Origin: Fimbriimonadaceae bacterium
Lineage (GTDB): Bacteria > Armatimonadota > Fimbriimonadia > Fimbriimonadales > Fimbriimonadaceae
Assembly (NCBI GenBank): GCA_019454665.1
Contig: JACFNW010000042.1
Location: 4,447 to 10,483 of the forward strand
Direction of reading: 5' to 3'
Length of the DNA stretch: 6,037 nucleotides
The notes under the pieces were generated by a model that saw only the letters and a program-made list of their open reading frames with translations, made no database searches and was not told the DNA's origin. The first letter of the stretch is position 1. Each line of letters starts with the position of its first letter. This document shows positions 1-5,745 of the stretch, piece by piece. The translations under genes and the position numbers were made by a program.

Positions 1-1902
1 GCCCCGGTGACCCGAGAAAATGCGGATGCTCTCGACGTAGGGCGGCAACGTGCCCTCCCAGTGTTTCTGGTAGAAGTGGGCGTCCTTGTGGCCGTTGGGA
101 AACCGCGTGAGCGTGAGCGGACGATCGCGCAGGTTTCGCAGCATCGCCACATGGTTGCGGAGGCAGTAGCGCACGTACTCGCGCTTGGTGAACGCCCGTT
201 CGCCCTCGTCCTCGGTCCAGAGGGGCTTGTCGAGATTGCTGAACTTGACCGGATAGCCGCCGACCACCAGGGTGGTGTCGGGGCGGCAGGTTTCCACCTC
301 GGCGATCAGCGCCGAAAGGTCGTCCACGGGTGCGGGATCGGGGTCGCGAGGTTGGGCAGGCACGGTGGCCTTGTCTGGACGCATGCGCATGAAGACGGGT
401 GCGCGAAGGTGGCCGACTTCGGTGTAGCTGTCGAACTTCACCTCCACCCAAAGGTCGGGCCGCAGCCAGACGACCTGAGGCTCCTTCATTTCGGGTACGG
501 CTGGGAAGGGACATTCACGGGCGATCAGGGGATCGAGGAGGGCGCGCACCTCGACGAGTTGGCCATCGTCGAACCCTGAACCGACGTTTCCCACGTAGCG
601 CAGTCCTTCCTCGGTCTGCGTGGCGAGGACCAGCGAGCCGAAGGTCGCCGAGCGCCACCCTTGGCCGACGGTGAACCCGCAGACCAGGAACTCGTCGCTG
701 AGCTGCCTCTTGATCTTGAGCCAATCGGCGGAGCGCTTGCCGGATTGGTACCGGCTGGCCTTGCGCTTGGCGACGATGCCCTCGAACCCCAGTTGGATGC
801 ACGCCGCAAGCAACGTGGGTCCATCGCCTTCCAGAGTCTGCACGAGGAAGACGTCCTTTGGTGGGTCGGCCAACGCGCGTTCCAGGCGCTGCCGCCGCGA
901 GGACCAGGGCTCGCCCCGGTGGTCGCCTTCGGAATCGAACAGCAGGTCGAACGCATAGAACTGGACGGGGAACTGGCGTTCGGCTTGGGCGATGCTGAAC
1001 TCGTCCTTGAGTTGGAATCGCTTGAGCAACCGCTGGAACGACGCCTGTCCCTGCTCGTCGAGCGCGACGATCTCGCCATCCAGCACGCACGGGCCGCCCA
1101 ATGCAGCGAGCCGTTGGCGAAGCACGGGGAACTGACTGGTGATGTCGTTGCCGTTGCGGCTCAAGAGGCGGACGGCATCGGGCCCGACGAGCGCCAACGC
1201 ACGAAAGCCATCCAGCTTGGGCTCGAACACCCAGTCGGGATTCGTGAAGGCGGCTTCGGCGAGCTGAGCCGTCATCGGAGCCAAGTCCCTGGGCCAGGCG
1301 ACGGGGCTCGCGGTCTGGGACCCTCCTTGGAGGTCTTCGATGCTTCTGCCCGACACCACGGAACGGTCGAGGGTCAGCACGTCCAGCGTGTCGTCCGCGT
1401 ACGCGTCTTTGTGCTTGAGCAGGAGCCAGTCCTTGGCGTCTTTCATGCGGACCAGCGCGAACGAGCCGCGCAGTTTCTCGCCGAACACCGTGAACCCGAT
1501 CTTGCCGGCTTCGAACTCGCGTTGCAGCTCGGCCTCAATGGCGTCCCGGTCTTCCAGGTCTACCGGGTTTTCGTCGGGATAGAACGTGCCGCGATCCCAG
1601 ACGATCACCTCGCCGCCGCCGTACTCGCCCTTGGGGATGACGCCTTCGAACTCCGCGTAGCCCAGCGGGTGGTCCTCGACGAGGACGGCGAAACGCTTGT
1701 CGCCGTACTTCAGGCTCGGCCCCTTCGGCACCGCCCACGACTTCAGCACGCCGCCCCATTCGAGCCGCAGGTCGTAGTGCAGGTTGCGCGCGGCGTGCTT
1801 CTGGACCACGAAGACCGGCCACTTGCCCGCGCTGCGCGCGGGCGCCGAGGCGGGCTCGGGGGTCTTGCCGAAATCGCGTTTCTCGCGGTACTCGTCGAGC
1901 AC
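1..1902 (-). CDS. ligD: Multidomain ATP-dependent DNA ligase LigD (NHEJ), PE-LIG-POL order, 3' end outside window
   Basis: LigD repairs double-strand breaks with Ku: it trims 3' ends, fills gaps and seals nicks using ATP. I translated the minus strand by hand; 634 codons are visible with no stop. Residues about 28-165 are the 3'-phosphoesterase domain: H36, H42, D44, R46, H78 and Y82 keep the spacing of the catalytic residues of the Pseudomonas enzyme. Residues about 205-515 are the ligase and its OB fold: nucleotidyl lysine K229 in EPKLDGFRA, then LDGEIV (274-279), FYAFDLLF (315-322), EGIVAKR (374-380) and WLKIKR (394-399). From about 545 the primase-polymerase domain begins (SNLDKPLW, RPLTLTRFPNG, FYQKHW) and is cut by the edge; some 200-250 residues are probably missing. 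The GTG at 1902 is chosen because the product then starts LDEYREKRDFGKTPEP, as in homologs. It has no strong ribosome site and lies just after the desaturase, so translation may be coupled. No Ku gene is in the window. Confidence 0.95.
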   Translation of the reverse strand, partial: MLDEYREKRDFGKTPEPASAPARSAGKWPVFVVQKHAARNLHYDLRLEWGGVLKSWAVPKGPSLKYGDKRFAVLVEDHPLGYAEFEGVIPKGEYGGGEVIVWDRGTFYPDENPVDLEDRDAIEAELQREFEAGKIGFTVFGEKLRGSFALVRMKDAKDWLLLKHKDAYADDTLDVLTLDRSVVSGRSIEDLQGGSQTASPVAWPRDLAPMTAQLAEAAFTNPDWVFEPKLDGFRALALVGPDAVRLLSRNGNDITSQFPVLRQRLAALGGPCVLDGEIVALDEQGQASFQRLLKRFQLKDEFSIAQAERQFPVQFYAFDLLFDSEGDHRGEPWSSRRQRLERALADPPKDVFLVQTLEGDGPTLLAACIQLGFEGIVAKRKASRYQSGKRSADWLKIKRQLSDEFLVCGFTVGQGWRSATFGSLVLATQTEEGLRYVGNVGSGFDDGQLVEVRALLDPLIARECPFPAVPEMKEPQVVWLRPDLWVEVKFDSYTEVGHLRAPVFMRMRPDKATVPAQPRDPDPAPVDDLSALIAEVETCRPDTTLVVGGYPVKFSNLDKPLWTEDEGERAFTKREYVRYCLRNHVAMLRNLRDRPLTLTRFPNGHKDAHFYQKHWEGTLPPYVESIRIFSGHRG

Positions 1903-2954
1903 GGGCCTATTGTGACCGCGACTGGGACCGTTCCAGACCGTGGCCGAGCGTGGGCGAGCAGGGTCGCGTTGTCCTCGTACACCCACGGCGTGTCCCAAAG
2001 CAGCTTGAGCGCGCGCGTGATCGGCATCGTGTGGAAGCGATCGGGCCACAGCTCGGCCACCTTGCGTTCGATGGTCCGGGCGTGCTTTCCTGCGGCTTGG
2101 GGGAACAGATGGTGGGCGACATGCGCGCCGAAGTACTGGTGGAGCGGGTCGAGCACCTTCAGCGGGCCGGGAAGCGTCACCGAGAGGGAAGTCGCCAGCA
2201 CGTCGCTCTCGTCCGCGAGCGGGTTCAGGAAGTGGTTGGTGGCGATGTAGGCGATGACCATCGCGTTGAGCACCAGCAGCGGGACAAGGTAGCCCCAGAC
2301 GAGCACGGGCCATCCCAGCCACGCCGAAACGCCGAACCACAGCCCGGCCTGGAGAAGCGTCTGCGACAGCATGACCGCCTTGTCTCGGCCGCTGGTTTCG
2401 GGGTCGCGGAGGTAGACGATCAGCATCCGCATCGTCTGTTGAGTCATCCGAAACGTGAACGAGCCGAAGATGACGAGGTTGCGGAGGAGCGGGGAGAGTC
2501 GGTAGAGGAACTTGAGGACGGGGTTGTGCTTGTAGTCCTCGATGGTGAACAGGTGGTCCGGGTCCACGCCCTTGATCTGGGTGTTGTTGTGGTGGTCCGA
2601 GTTGTGCCACTTGCGCCAGAGCAAGGGGCTGATCCATAGCGGGCTGAACCCCCATCCCGCCAGAAGATCGCGCAGCCACAGCTTGCGCACCGTGCCCCCG
2701 TGCGCGATGTCGTGCGCCACGAAGCCCATGCAACCCATCGAGTGGCCAATGGCGAGTGCGGCAAACGGCGCCCAGACAAGGGAGTAGCGGGTCGCGAGAA
2801 GCCAGTACAGTCCGGCGATGAGGGCTGTGTGGACGGGCAGCCAAAGCAGGTTGCCGAAGTCCGGCGCGAACACTTCGGCGGGCAGCGAACGCTTCAACTC
2901 CTTGCGGTAGTTGGGCACGTTGGTGGCTCGGGCTGGCATCGGATTCGGCTCCAT
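1743..2954 (-). CDS. Membrane fatty acid desaturase (three histidine boxes), with a doubtful C-terminal extension
   Basis: Integral-membrane, di-iron fatty acid desaturase (FA_desaturase family), expected to introduce a double bond into acyl chains of membrane lipids using O2 and an electron donor. The histidine boxes that bind iron are all present: HDIAH at residues 81-85, HNSDHH at 117-122 and HVAHH at 278-282, with TNH at 239-241 a possible extra ligand. Hydrophobic segments lie at about 36-56, 60-80, 200-217 and 219-238. Substrate and regiospecificity cannot be read from the sequence. The ATG at 2954 gives the longest product, but the ATG at 2939 (residue 6) has GGAG nine bases upstream and suits the promoter better, so it may be the true start. 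The open frame gives 403 residues. The part after about residue 345 is rich in Ser, Arg, Thr and Pro and is read out of frame through the start of ligD. The natural protein probably ends near 1907 (see findings). Confidence 0.88.
   Translation of the reverse strand: MEPNPMPARATNVPNYRKELKRSLPAEVFAPDFGNLLWLPVHTALIAGLYWLLATRYSLVWAPFAALAIGHSMGCMGFVAHDIAHGGTVRKLWLRDLLAGWGFSPLWISPLLWRKWHNSDHHNNTQIKGVDPDHLFTIEDYKHNPVLKFLYRLSPLLRNLVIFGSFTFRMTQQTMRMLIVYLRDPETSGRDKAVMLSQTLLQAGLWFGVSAWLGWPVLVWGYLVPLLVLNAMVIAYIATNHFLNPLADESDVLATSLSVTLPGPLKVLDPLHQYFGAHVAHHLFPQAAGKHARTIERKVAELWPDRFHTMPITRALKLLWDTPWVYEDNATLLAHARPRSGTVPVAVTIGPCSTSTARNAISARPPSPPRRPRAARASGRSSWSRSTPRATCTTTCGSNGAAC
2949..2952 (-). promoter_or_regulatory. 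Ribosome binding site favouring the inner desaturase start
   Basis: On the minus strand GGAG stands nine bases before the ATG at 2939. The upstream ATG at 2954 overlaps the purine run and has no such site before it. With transcription predicted to begin near 2963, the ATG at 2954 would leave a leader of only about nine bases. This supports 2939 as the translated start, removing five residues. It is an inference from spacing only. Confidence 0.45.
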
Positions 2955-2969
2955 AGACGGCGTTATGGA

Positions 2970-2999
2970 ATTGTATCGCGGTCAAGAGCGTTACGCCAA
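2970..2999 (-). promoter_or_regulatory. Sigma70-like promoter for desaturase-ligD
   Basis: Reading the minus strand, TTGGCG (plus positions 2994-2999, four of six matches to TTGACA) is followed after 18 bases by TACAAT (2970-2975, five of six matches to TATAAT). Transcription would start near 2963, just upstream of the desaturase. A TTGACC also lies four bases before the TACAAT box, too close to serve as its -35. This is the best promoter-like match I found in the gap between the divergent genes. Confidence 0.5.
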
Positions 3000-3005
3000 C
3001 AGCGC

Positions 3006-3026
3006 GCCTCGCGTGGCAGGCGAGGC
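3006..3026. repeat. Perfect 7-bp inverted repeat in the divergent gap
   Basis: GCCTCGC (3006-3012) and its exact reverse complement GCGAGGC (3020-3026) flank a 7-base spacer, GTGGCAG. It lies upstream of both divergent genes, a few bases beyond the -35 box of the desaturase promoter and 50 bases before the membrane protein start. It could be an operator for a dimeric regulator or a hairpin in the rightward leader. There is no T run after it, so it is not a canonical intrinsic terminator. In GC-rich DNA a 7-bp palindrome can also arise by chance. Confidence 0.35.
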
Positions 3027-3076
3027 CCCAAAGTCCTGCGGACGCACGACGGCTTGGGACATGATGAGCGGTTGCG

Positions 3077-3823
3077 ATGTCAGCCAAACGTCGGTACTCC
3101 GAGAAGCAGGTGACTCGTGTGCTGCGCCGTGCGGCCGAGATTCAGTCGTCTGGCAGAAGCGAATCGGCGGATGGTCTCTCCGAGGACGAAGTGTTGCGGG
3201 TGGGGGCGGAAGTCGGCCTCGACGCGCAAGCCGTGCAGAAGGCTCTGGCCGAGGTGGGGTTCAACGATGACGACGCCCAAACCCGTTGGCTGGGTGCCCC
3301 GGAGCAGTACGAACTGGAGCGGGTCGTCGAAGGAGAGCTGGACGCCCACGCGTGGCGAGAGATGGTCGCCGAACTCAACGCGACGTTCAAGCAAGCGAAT
3401 CCGGGCACGTTTCAGGATGGGCAGGGCGCCTGGGAGCACCGTCACGAACTCGGTTACGTTCGCGTGTTGGCCGTTGCCCAGCGAGGCATTACACGCGTTC
3501 GTCTGGTGGCACACATTGATCCGGCGATCGTCGTGGGCATGGTGATTTCGATCGCGACGATGCTCATCTCCACCGCCCTGGTGTGGAGTGCGGAAGCCAT
3601 GCGCCCGTGGGGATCGCTTTTGGCGACGCTGGCTGTTTGGGCGACGGTGATCTTGACGTTCCGTGGAACCGTTTCGTCCTCGTATCTGAAGGATCGGGCC
3701 AAGACCTCCGCCCTGATGGATCGGCTGGCCGAGCATGTGGACGCGCGGAGTTCTGGGCTCGCCATCGGCAACTCCCAAACTTCCGACGACAGTTCGACCC
3801 AATCGCTCGCCGCCGACGTCTAA
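3077..3823 (+). CDS. Two-transmembrane protein with helical N-terminal region, function unknown
   Basis: A 248-residue protein. Residues 5-60 look like two helical units: RRYSEKQVTRVLRRAAEIQ, and a second starting LSEDEVLRVGAEVGLDAQAV. Residues 70-146 form a mixed segment (LERVVEGELDAHAW, then strand-like GYVRVLAVAQRGITRVRLVA). Residues about 148-171 and 177-196 are hydrophobic and form a membrane hairpin with a short loop; a polar Ser/Thr/Asp-rich tail follows. I recall similar unnamed proteins ('YSxxEVxxILRRAxELQ' then 'GLSxxELxxIAxEVGID') in Gemmatimonadota-like and other environmental bacteria, but know no function. The start is well fixed: an in-frame TGA at 3062-3064 lies four codons upstream and this is the first ATG after it, with only weak GAGCGG (3065-3070) as ribosome site. 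The dehydrogenase begins six bases after its stop, so the two are probably co-transcribed. Confidence 0.8.
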   Translation: MSAKRRYSEKQVTRVLRRAAEIQSSGRSESADGLSEDEVLRVGAEVGLDAQAVQKALAEVGFNDDDAQTRWLGAPEQYELERVVEGELDAHAWREMVAELNATFKQANPGTFQDGQGAWEHRHELGYVRVLAVAQRGITRVRLVAHIDPAIVVGMVISIATMLISTALVWSAEAMRPWGSLLATLAVWATVILTFRGTVSSSYLKDRAKTSALMDRLAEHVDARSSGLAIGNSQTSDDSSTQSLAADV

Positions 3824-3827
3824 AGGG
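3824..3827 (+). promoter_or_regulatory. Ribosome binding site of the dehydrogenase; spacing favours a TTG start
   Basis: AGGG follows directly on the stop codon of the upstream gene. It is only two bases from the ATG at 3830, unusually close, but eight bases from the in-frame TTG at 3836, the usual distance. Starting at the TTG would drop two residues (MNRSLAIALAGV) and leave an intact signal peptide. The evidence is spacing only. Confidence 0.4.
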
Positions 3828-3829
3828 AC

Positions 3830-5455
3830 ATGCCCTTGAACCGTTCGCTTGCGATCGCCCTTGCCGGAGTTGCGGCGCTCTCGTCCGCCCAGCTCCAGTT
3901 GACGACCTTCGCTTCCGGATTCTCGAACCCCATCGCGATCATCGCCGACCCGGATTCGGCCAGTCGGTTCTTCGTGGTGCAGCAGCGGGGACTGATCCGA
4001 ATCGTCGAGAACGGCTCGGTGTTGCCGGGCAACTTCCTCGATGTGTCCACGCTGATCGCGACGGGAGGCGAACGCGGATTGCTGGGCATGGCCTTCGATC
4101 CGGCGCACGCCACGAACCGGTACTTCTATCTCAACTTCACGGAGACGAGCACGGGCGCGACGCGGATTGTCCGCTACACGCGCAGCAATGCGACCACTGC
4201 CGACGCCGCTTCGAGGTTCGATTTGCTCCGCATCCCGCAGCCGTTCACGAACCACAACGGGGGCACCATCGCGTTTGGCGACGACGGCTTCTTATACATC
4301 GGCATGGGCGACGGCGGCAGCGCCAACGACCCCAACAACGCCGCTCAGACCACGTCCAGTCTGCTGGGGAAGATGCTTCGCATTGATGTGAACGGCGACG
4401 ACTTTCCGACCGACAACGCCCGCAACTACCGCATTCCGCCGAGCAACCCGTTTCTGGATGGCGTTCCGGTGACCGCGAGTGGCGAGATTTGGGCGTTCGG
4501 CGTCCGCAACCCGTGGAAGTGGTCGTTCGATCGGAAATCGTTGGGCGGATTGGGGGCGATGTTGATGGGCGACGTCGGCCAGAATCAATGGGAAGAGGTC
4601 AACTACGAGCCCTTTGGCGCGGGCGGACGCAATTACGGTTGGCGGATGCGGGAGGGGGCGCACTCCACGGGCTTGACGGGCAGCGCCTACACGCCCTGGG
4701 TGGACCCGATCGTCGAGTACAGCCATGCCGTGGGCGGCTCGATCACCGGTGGGTTTGTGAACCGGGGCAACGCCCTCGGGCCGGACTTCTACGGACGCTA
4801 CTTCTTTGCCGACTACATCTCTGGCCGGGTTTGGTCGGTGTTTGTGGATGTGGACCCCGCGACGGGCGAGGGCAGCGCCAGCGACTTGCGCGAGCACACG
4901 TCGGACTTGACCACCGGAACGAGCATCGGCAACGTGAGTTCGTTCGGCGTGGACCGGTCGGGCGAGTTGTTTATCGTGGGGTATGGCGGCACGGTTTATC
5001 GGTTGGCGCCCGAGGGGGACTTGGGCAACGAGCTGACGGCGATGGTGATGTTCGGTGGGAACTCGAATCGTGCGCTTCGCGACAGGTTCGTGCTGGACGT
5101 TCGGGCTCAAGGCTCTACCACGCCGCTGCACCGCTACACGATGTCCATGGACGAGGTGGACGCGTTCCGTTGCCCCGTTCCGGCGCGGACGATTGACGTT
5201 TCGATCAAGCCTGGTTCGTTCCTTCGGCGGACGGTGTCTTTGGACGCGACAAGCGGCGACGTGCACGGGATGTTCGAGATGGTGAACGGTGATGTGAACG
5301 GGGACAACACGATCAACATCAGCGACTTCTTGGCGCTTCGTCAGGCGTTTGGGACGTCGGCGGGCGGGCCGGCGGATTTGAATGGCGACGGGAGCGTGAA
5401 CGTGGCCGACTTCCTGATCCTTCGTTCGAACTTTGGGCGGACAGGCGATCAGTAA
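3830..5455 (+). CDS. Secreted PQQ-dependent glucose/sorbosone-type dehydrogenase with dockerin-like C-terminus
   Basis: Predicted periplasmic or extracellular six-bladed beta-propeller quinoprotein of the glucose/sorbosone dehydrogenase (aldose sugar dehydrogenase, YliI-like) family, which oxidises sugars with PQQ and calcium. Residues 1-20 are a Sec signal peptide ending ALSSA-Q. The catalytic domain spans about 22-392, with family motifs RGLLGMAFDP (82-91), NHNGGTIAFGDDGFLYIGMG (141-160, H142 matching the catalytic histidine), LLGKMLRIDV (178-187), EIWAFGVRNPW (219-229, R226-N227 at the expected PQQ contact), GDVGQNQWEEV (248-258), ITGGFVNRG (305-313) and YFFADYISGRVW (324-335). Residues about 403-485 form a beta-rich domain containing GSTTPL. 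Residues 487-536 carry two D-x-N-G-D units. The catalytic part alone is of family size, so the tail is an added module. Electron acceptor and true sugar are unknown; some family members act on other substrates or lack PQQ. ATG 3830 or TTG 3836 may be the start. Confidence 0.9.
   Translation: MPLNRSLAIALAGVAALSSAQLQLTTFASGFSNPIAIIADPDSASRFFVVQQRGLIRIVENGSVLPGNFLDVSTLIATGGERGLLGMAFDPAHATNRYFYLNFTETSTGATRIVRYTRSNATTADAASRFDLLRIPQPFTNHNGGTIAFGDDGFLYIGMGDGGSANDPNNAAQTTSSLLGKMLRIDVNGDDFPTDNARNYRIPPSNPFLDGVPVTASGEIWAFGVRNPWKWSFDRKSLGGLGAMLMGDVGQNQWEEVNYEPFGAGGRNYGWRMREGAHSTGLTGSAYTPWVDPIVEYSHAVGGSITGGFVNRGNALGPDFYGRYFFADYISGRVWSVFVDVDPATGEGSASDLREHTSDLTTGTSIGNVSSFGVDRSGELFIVGYGGTVYRLAPEGDLGNELTAMVMFGGNSNRALRDRFVLDVRAQGSTTPLHRYTMSMDEVDAFRCPVPARTIDVSIKPGSFLRRTVSLDATSGDVHGMFEMVNGDVNGDNTINISDFLALRQAFGTSAGGPADLNGDGSVNVADFLILRSNFGRTGDQ
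5288..5437 (+). other. Duplicated calcium-loop (dockerin type I-like) tail of the dehydrogenase
   Basis: Two copies of a roughly 22-residue unit occur in the last 55 residues: GDVNGDNTINISDFLALRQ starting at residue 487 and ADLNGDGSVNVADFLILRS starting at 515. Each has Asp/Asn at the positions of an F-hand calcium loop (D-x-N-x-D, then Asp before Phe), followed by a short helix ending in a Phe-Gly (AFG, NFG). This is the layout of dockerin type I. In cellulosomes dockerins bind cohesins; in non-cellulosomal bacteria such tails occur on many secreted proteins, with a role that is less clear. No cohesin is visible here. Confidence 0.75.
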
Positions 5456-5461
5456 GGACTC

Positions 5462-5465
5462 GGAG
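5462..5465 (+). promoter_or_regulatory. Ribosome binding site before the DUF4160 gene
   Basis: GGAG lies seven bases before the TTG at 5473. The ATG at 5468 is out of frame and too near. No comparable purine run stands at good distance before the GTG at 5491, which is the start suggested by family alignment. The site therefore argues for TTG 5473, while protein similarity argues for GTG 5491. Confidence 0.4.
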
Positions 5466-5472
5466 ACATGCA

Positions 5473-5745
5473 TTGGGTAGCCTCCTTGTTGTGCCTCTGG
5501 TCGCGAACCTGCATGGAGTAAGAGTGCATCTCTACTATGAAGATCATGCGCCGCCTCACTTTCACGCGGTCATCGGAGGCCAGGAAGTGGTTGTGGGCAT
5601 TGACCCGGTCATCGTCTTGAAGGGTTCCCTACCGCAAAGCGAGCAAGCCCACGTGCTGGATTGGGCCCGCCGTCGTCAAGCAGACCTGTTGGTACAATGG
5701 CGTCGGGCGCGTCAGGGACTGCCCATTGAGAGGCTAGAGCGATGA
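5473..5745 (+). CDS. DUF4160 family protein
   Basis: A small protein of 90 residues from TTG 5473, or 84 from GTG 5491. It matches the DUF4160 pattern as I know it: an N-terminal strand (LHGVRVHLYYEDH), the hallmark HAPPHFHA stretch (residues 25-32), an acidic-hydrophobic strand pair (GGQEVVVGID), a short loop (LKGSLP) and a C-terminal helix with WARRRQADLLVQWRRARQG. Starting at GTG 5491 gives MPLVANLHGV, close to the usual family beginning, whereas the visible ribosome site fits TTG 5473. Its stop overlaps the next start as ATGA, so it is translationally coupled to a DUF2442 gene, a frequent partnership. The biochemical function is not established. A toxin-antitoxin-like role has been thought of for such pairs but nothing in this sequence proves it. 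It begins 17 bases after the dehydrogenase stop. Confidence 0.85.
   Translation: MGSLLVVPLVANLHGVRVHLYYEDHAPPHFHAVIGGQEVVVGIDPVIVLKGSLPQSEQAHVLDWARRRQADLLVQWRRARQGLPIERLER

Noticed and set aside
1984..1986. Upstream in-frame GTG as an alternative ligD start
   Set aside because: It would add 28 residues of desaturase-overlapping, Arg/Gly/His-rich sequence before the normal family start LDEYREKRDF.
661..2250. 529-residue plus-strand open frame opposite ligD and the desaturase end
   Set aside because: It is antisense to clearly conserved ligD motifs, has no recognisable domain and is the usual by-product of third-position GC bias. Other long frames here (7-579 plus, 1950-2639 plus) are the same.
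2955..3076. Rightward promoter built on CATGAT (3059-3064)
   Set aside because: Only four of six matches and no -35 at suitable distance.
3821..3832. Possible readthrough fusion of the membrane protein with the dehydrogenase, since both are in the same frame with only TAA and two codons between
   Set aside because: A ribosome site and a full signal peptide start right after the TAA, which is what two separate genes should look like; nothing suggests recoding.
3080..4255. 391-residue minus-strand open frame
   Set aside because: It runs against two real genes with good starts and recognisable motifs; its product is Arg/Gly/His-rich and shows no family signature.
4385..4402. DVNGDD stretch in the catalytic domain as a third calcium repeat
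   Set aside because: It is the normal RIDVxG(D) family motif of the propeller and lacks the following Asp-Phe and helix of the tail repeats.
4292..5473. 393-residue minus-strand open frame opposite the dehydrogenase
   Set aside because: It mirrors the conserved propeller and calcium repeats; the composition is Arg/Val/His-rich shadow sequence with no domain of its own.
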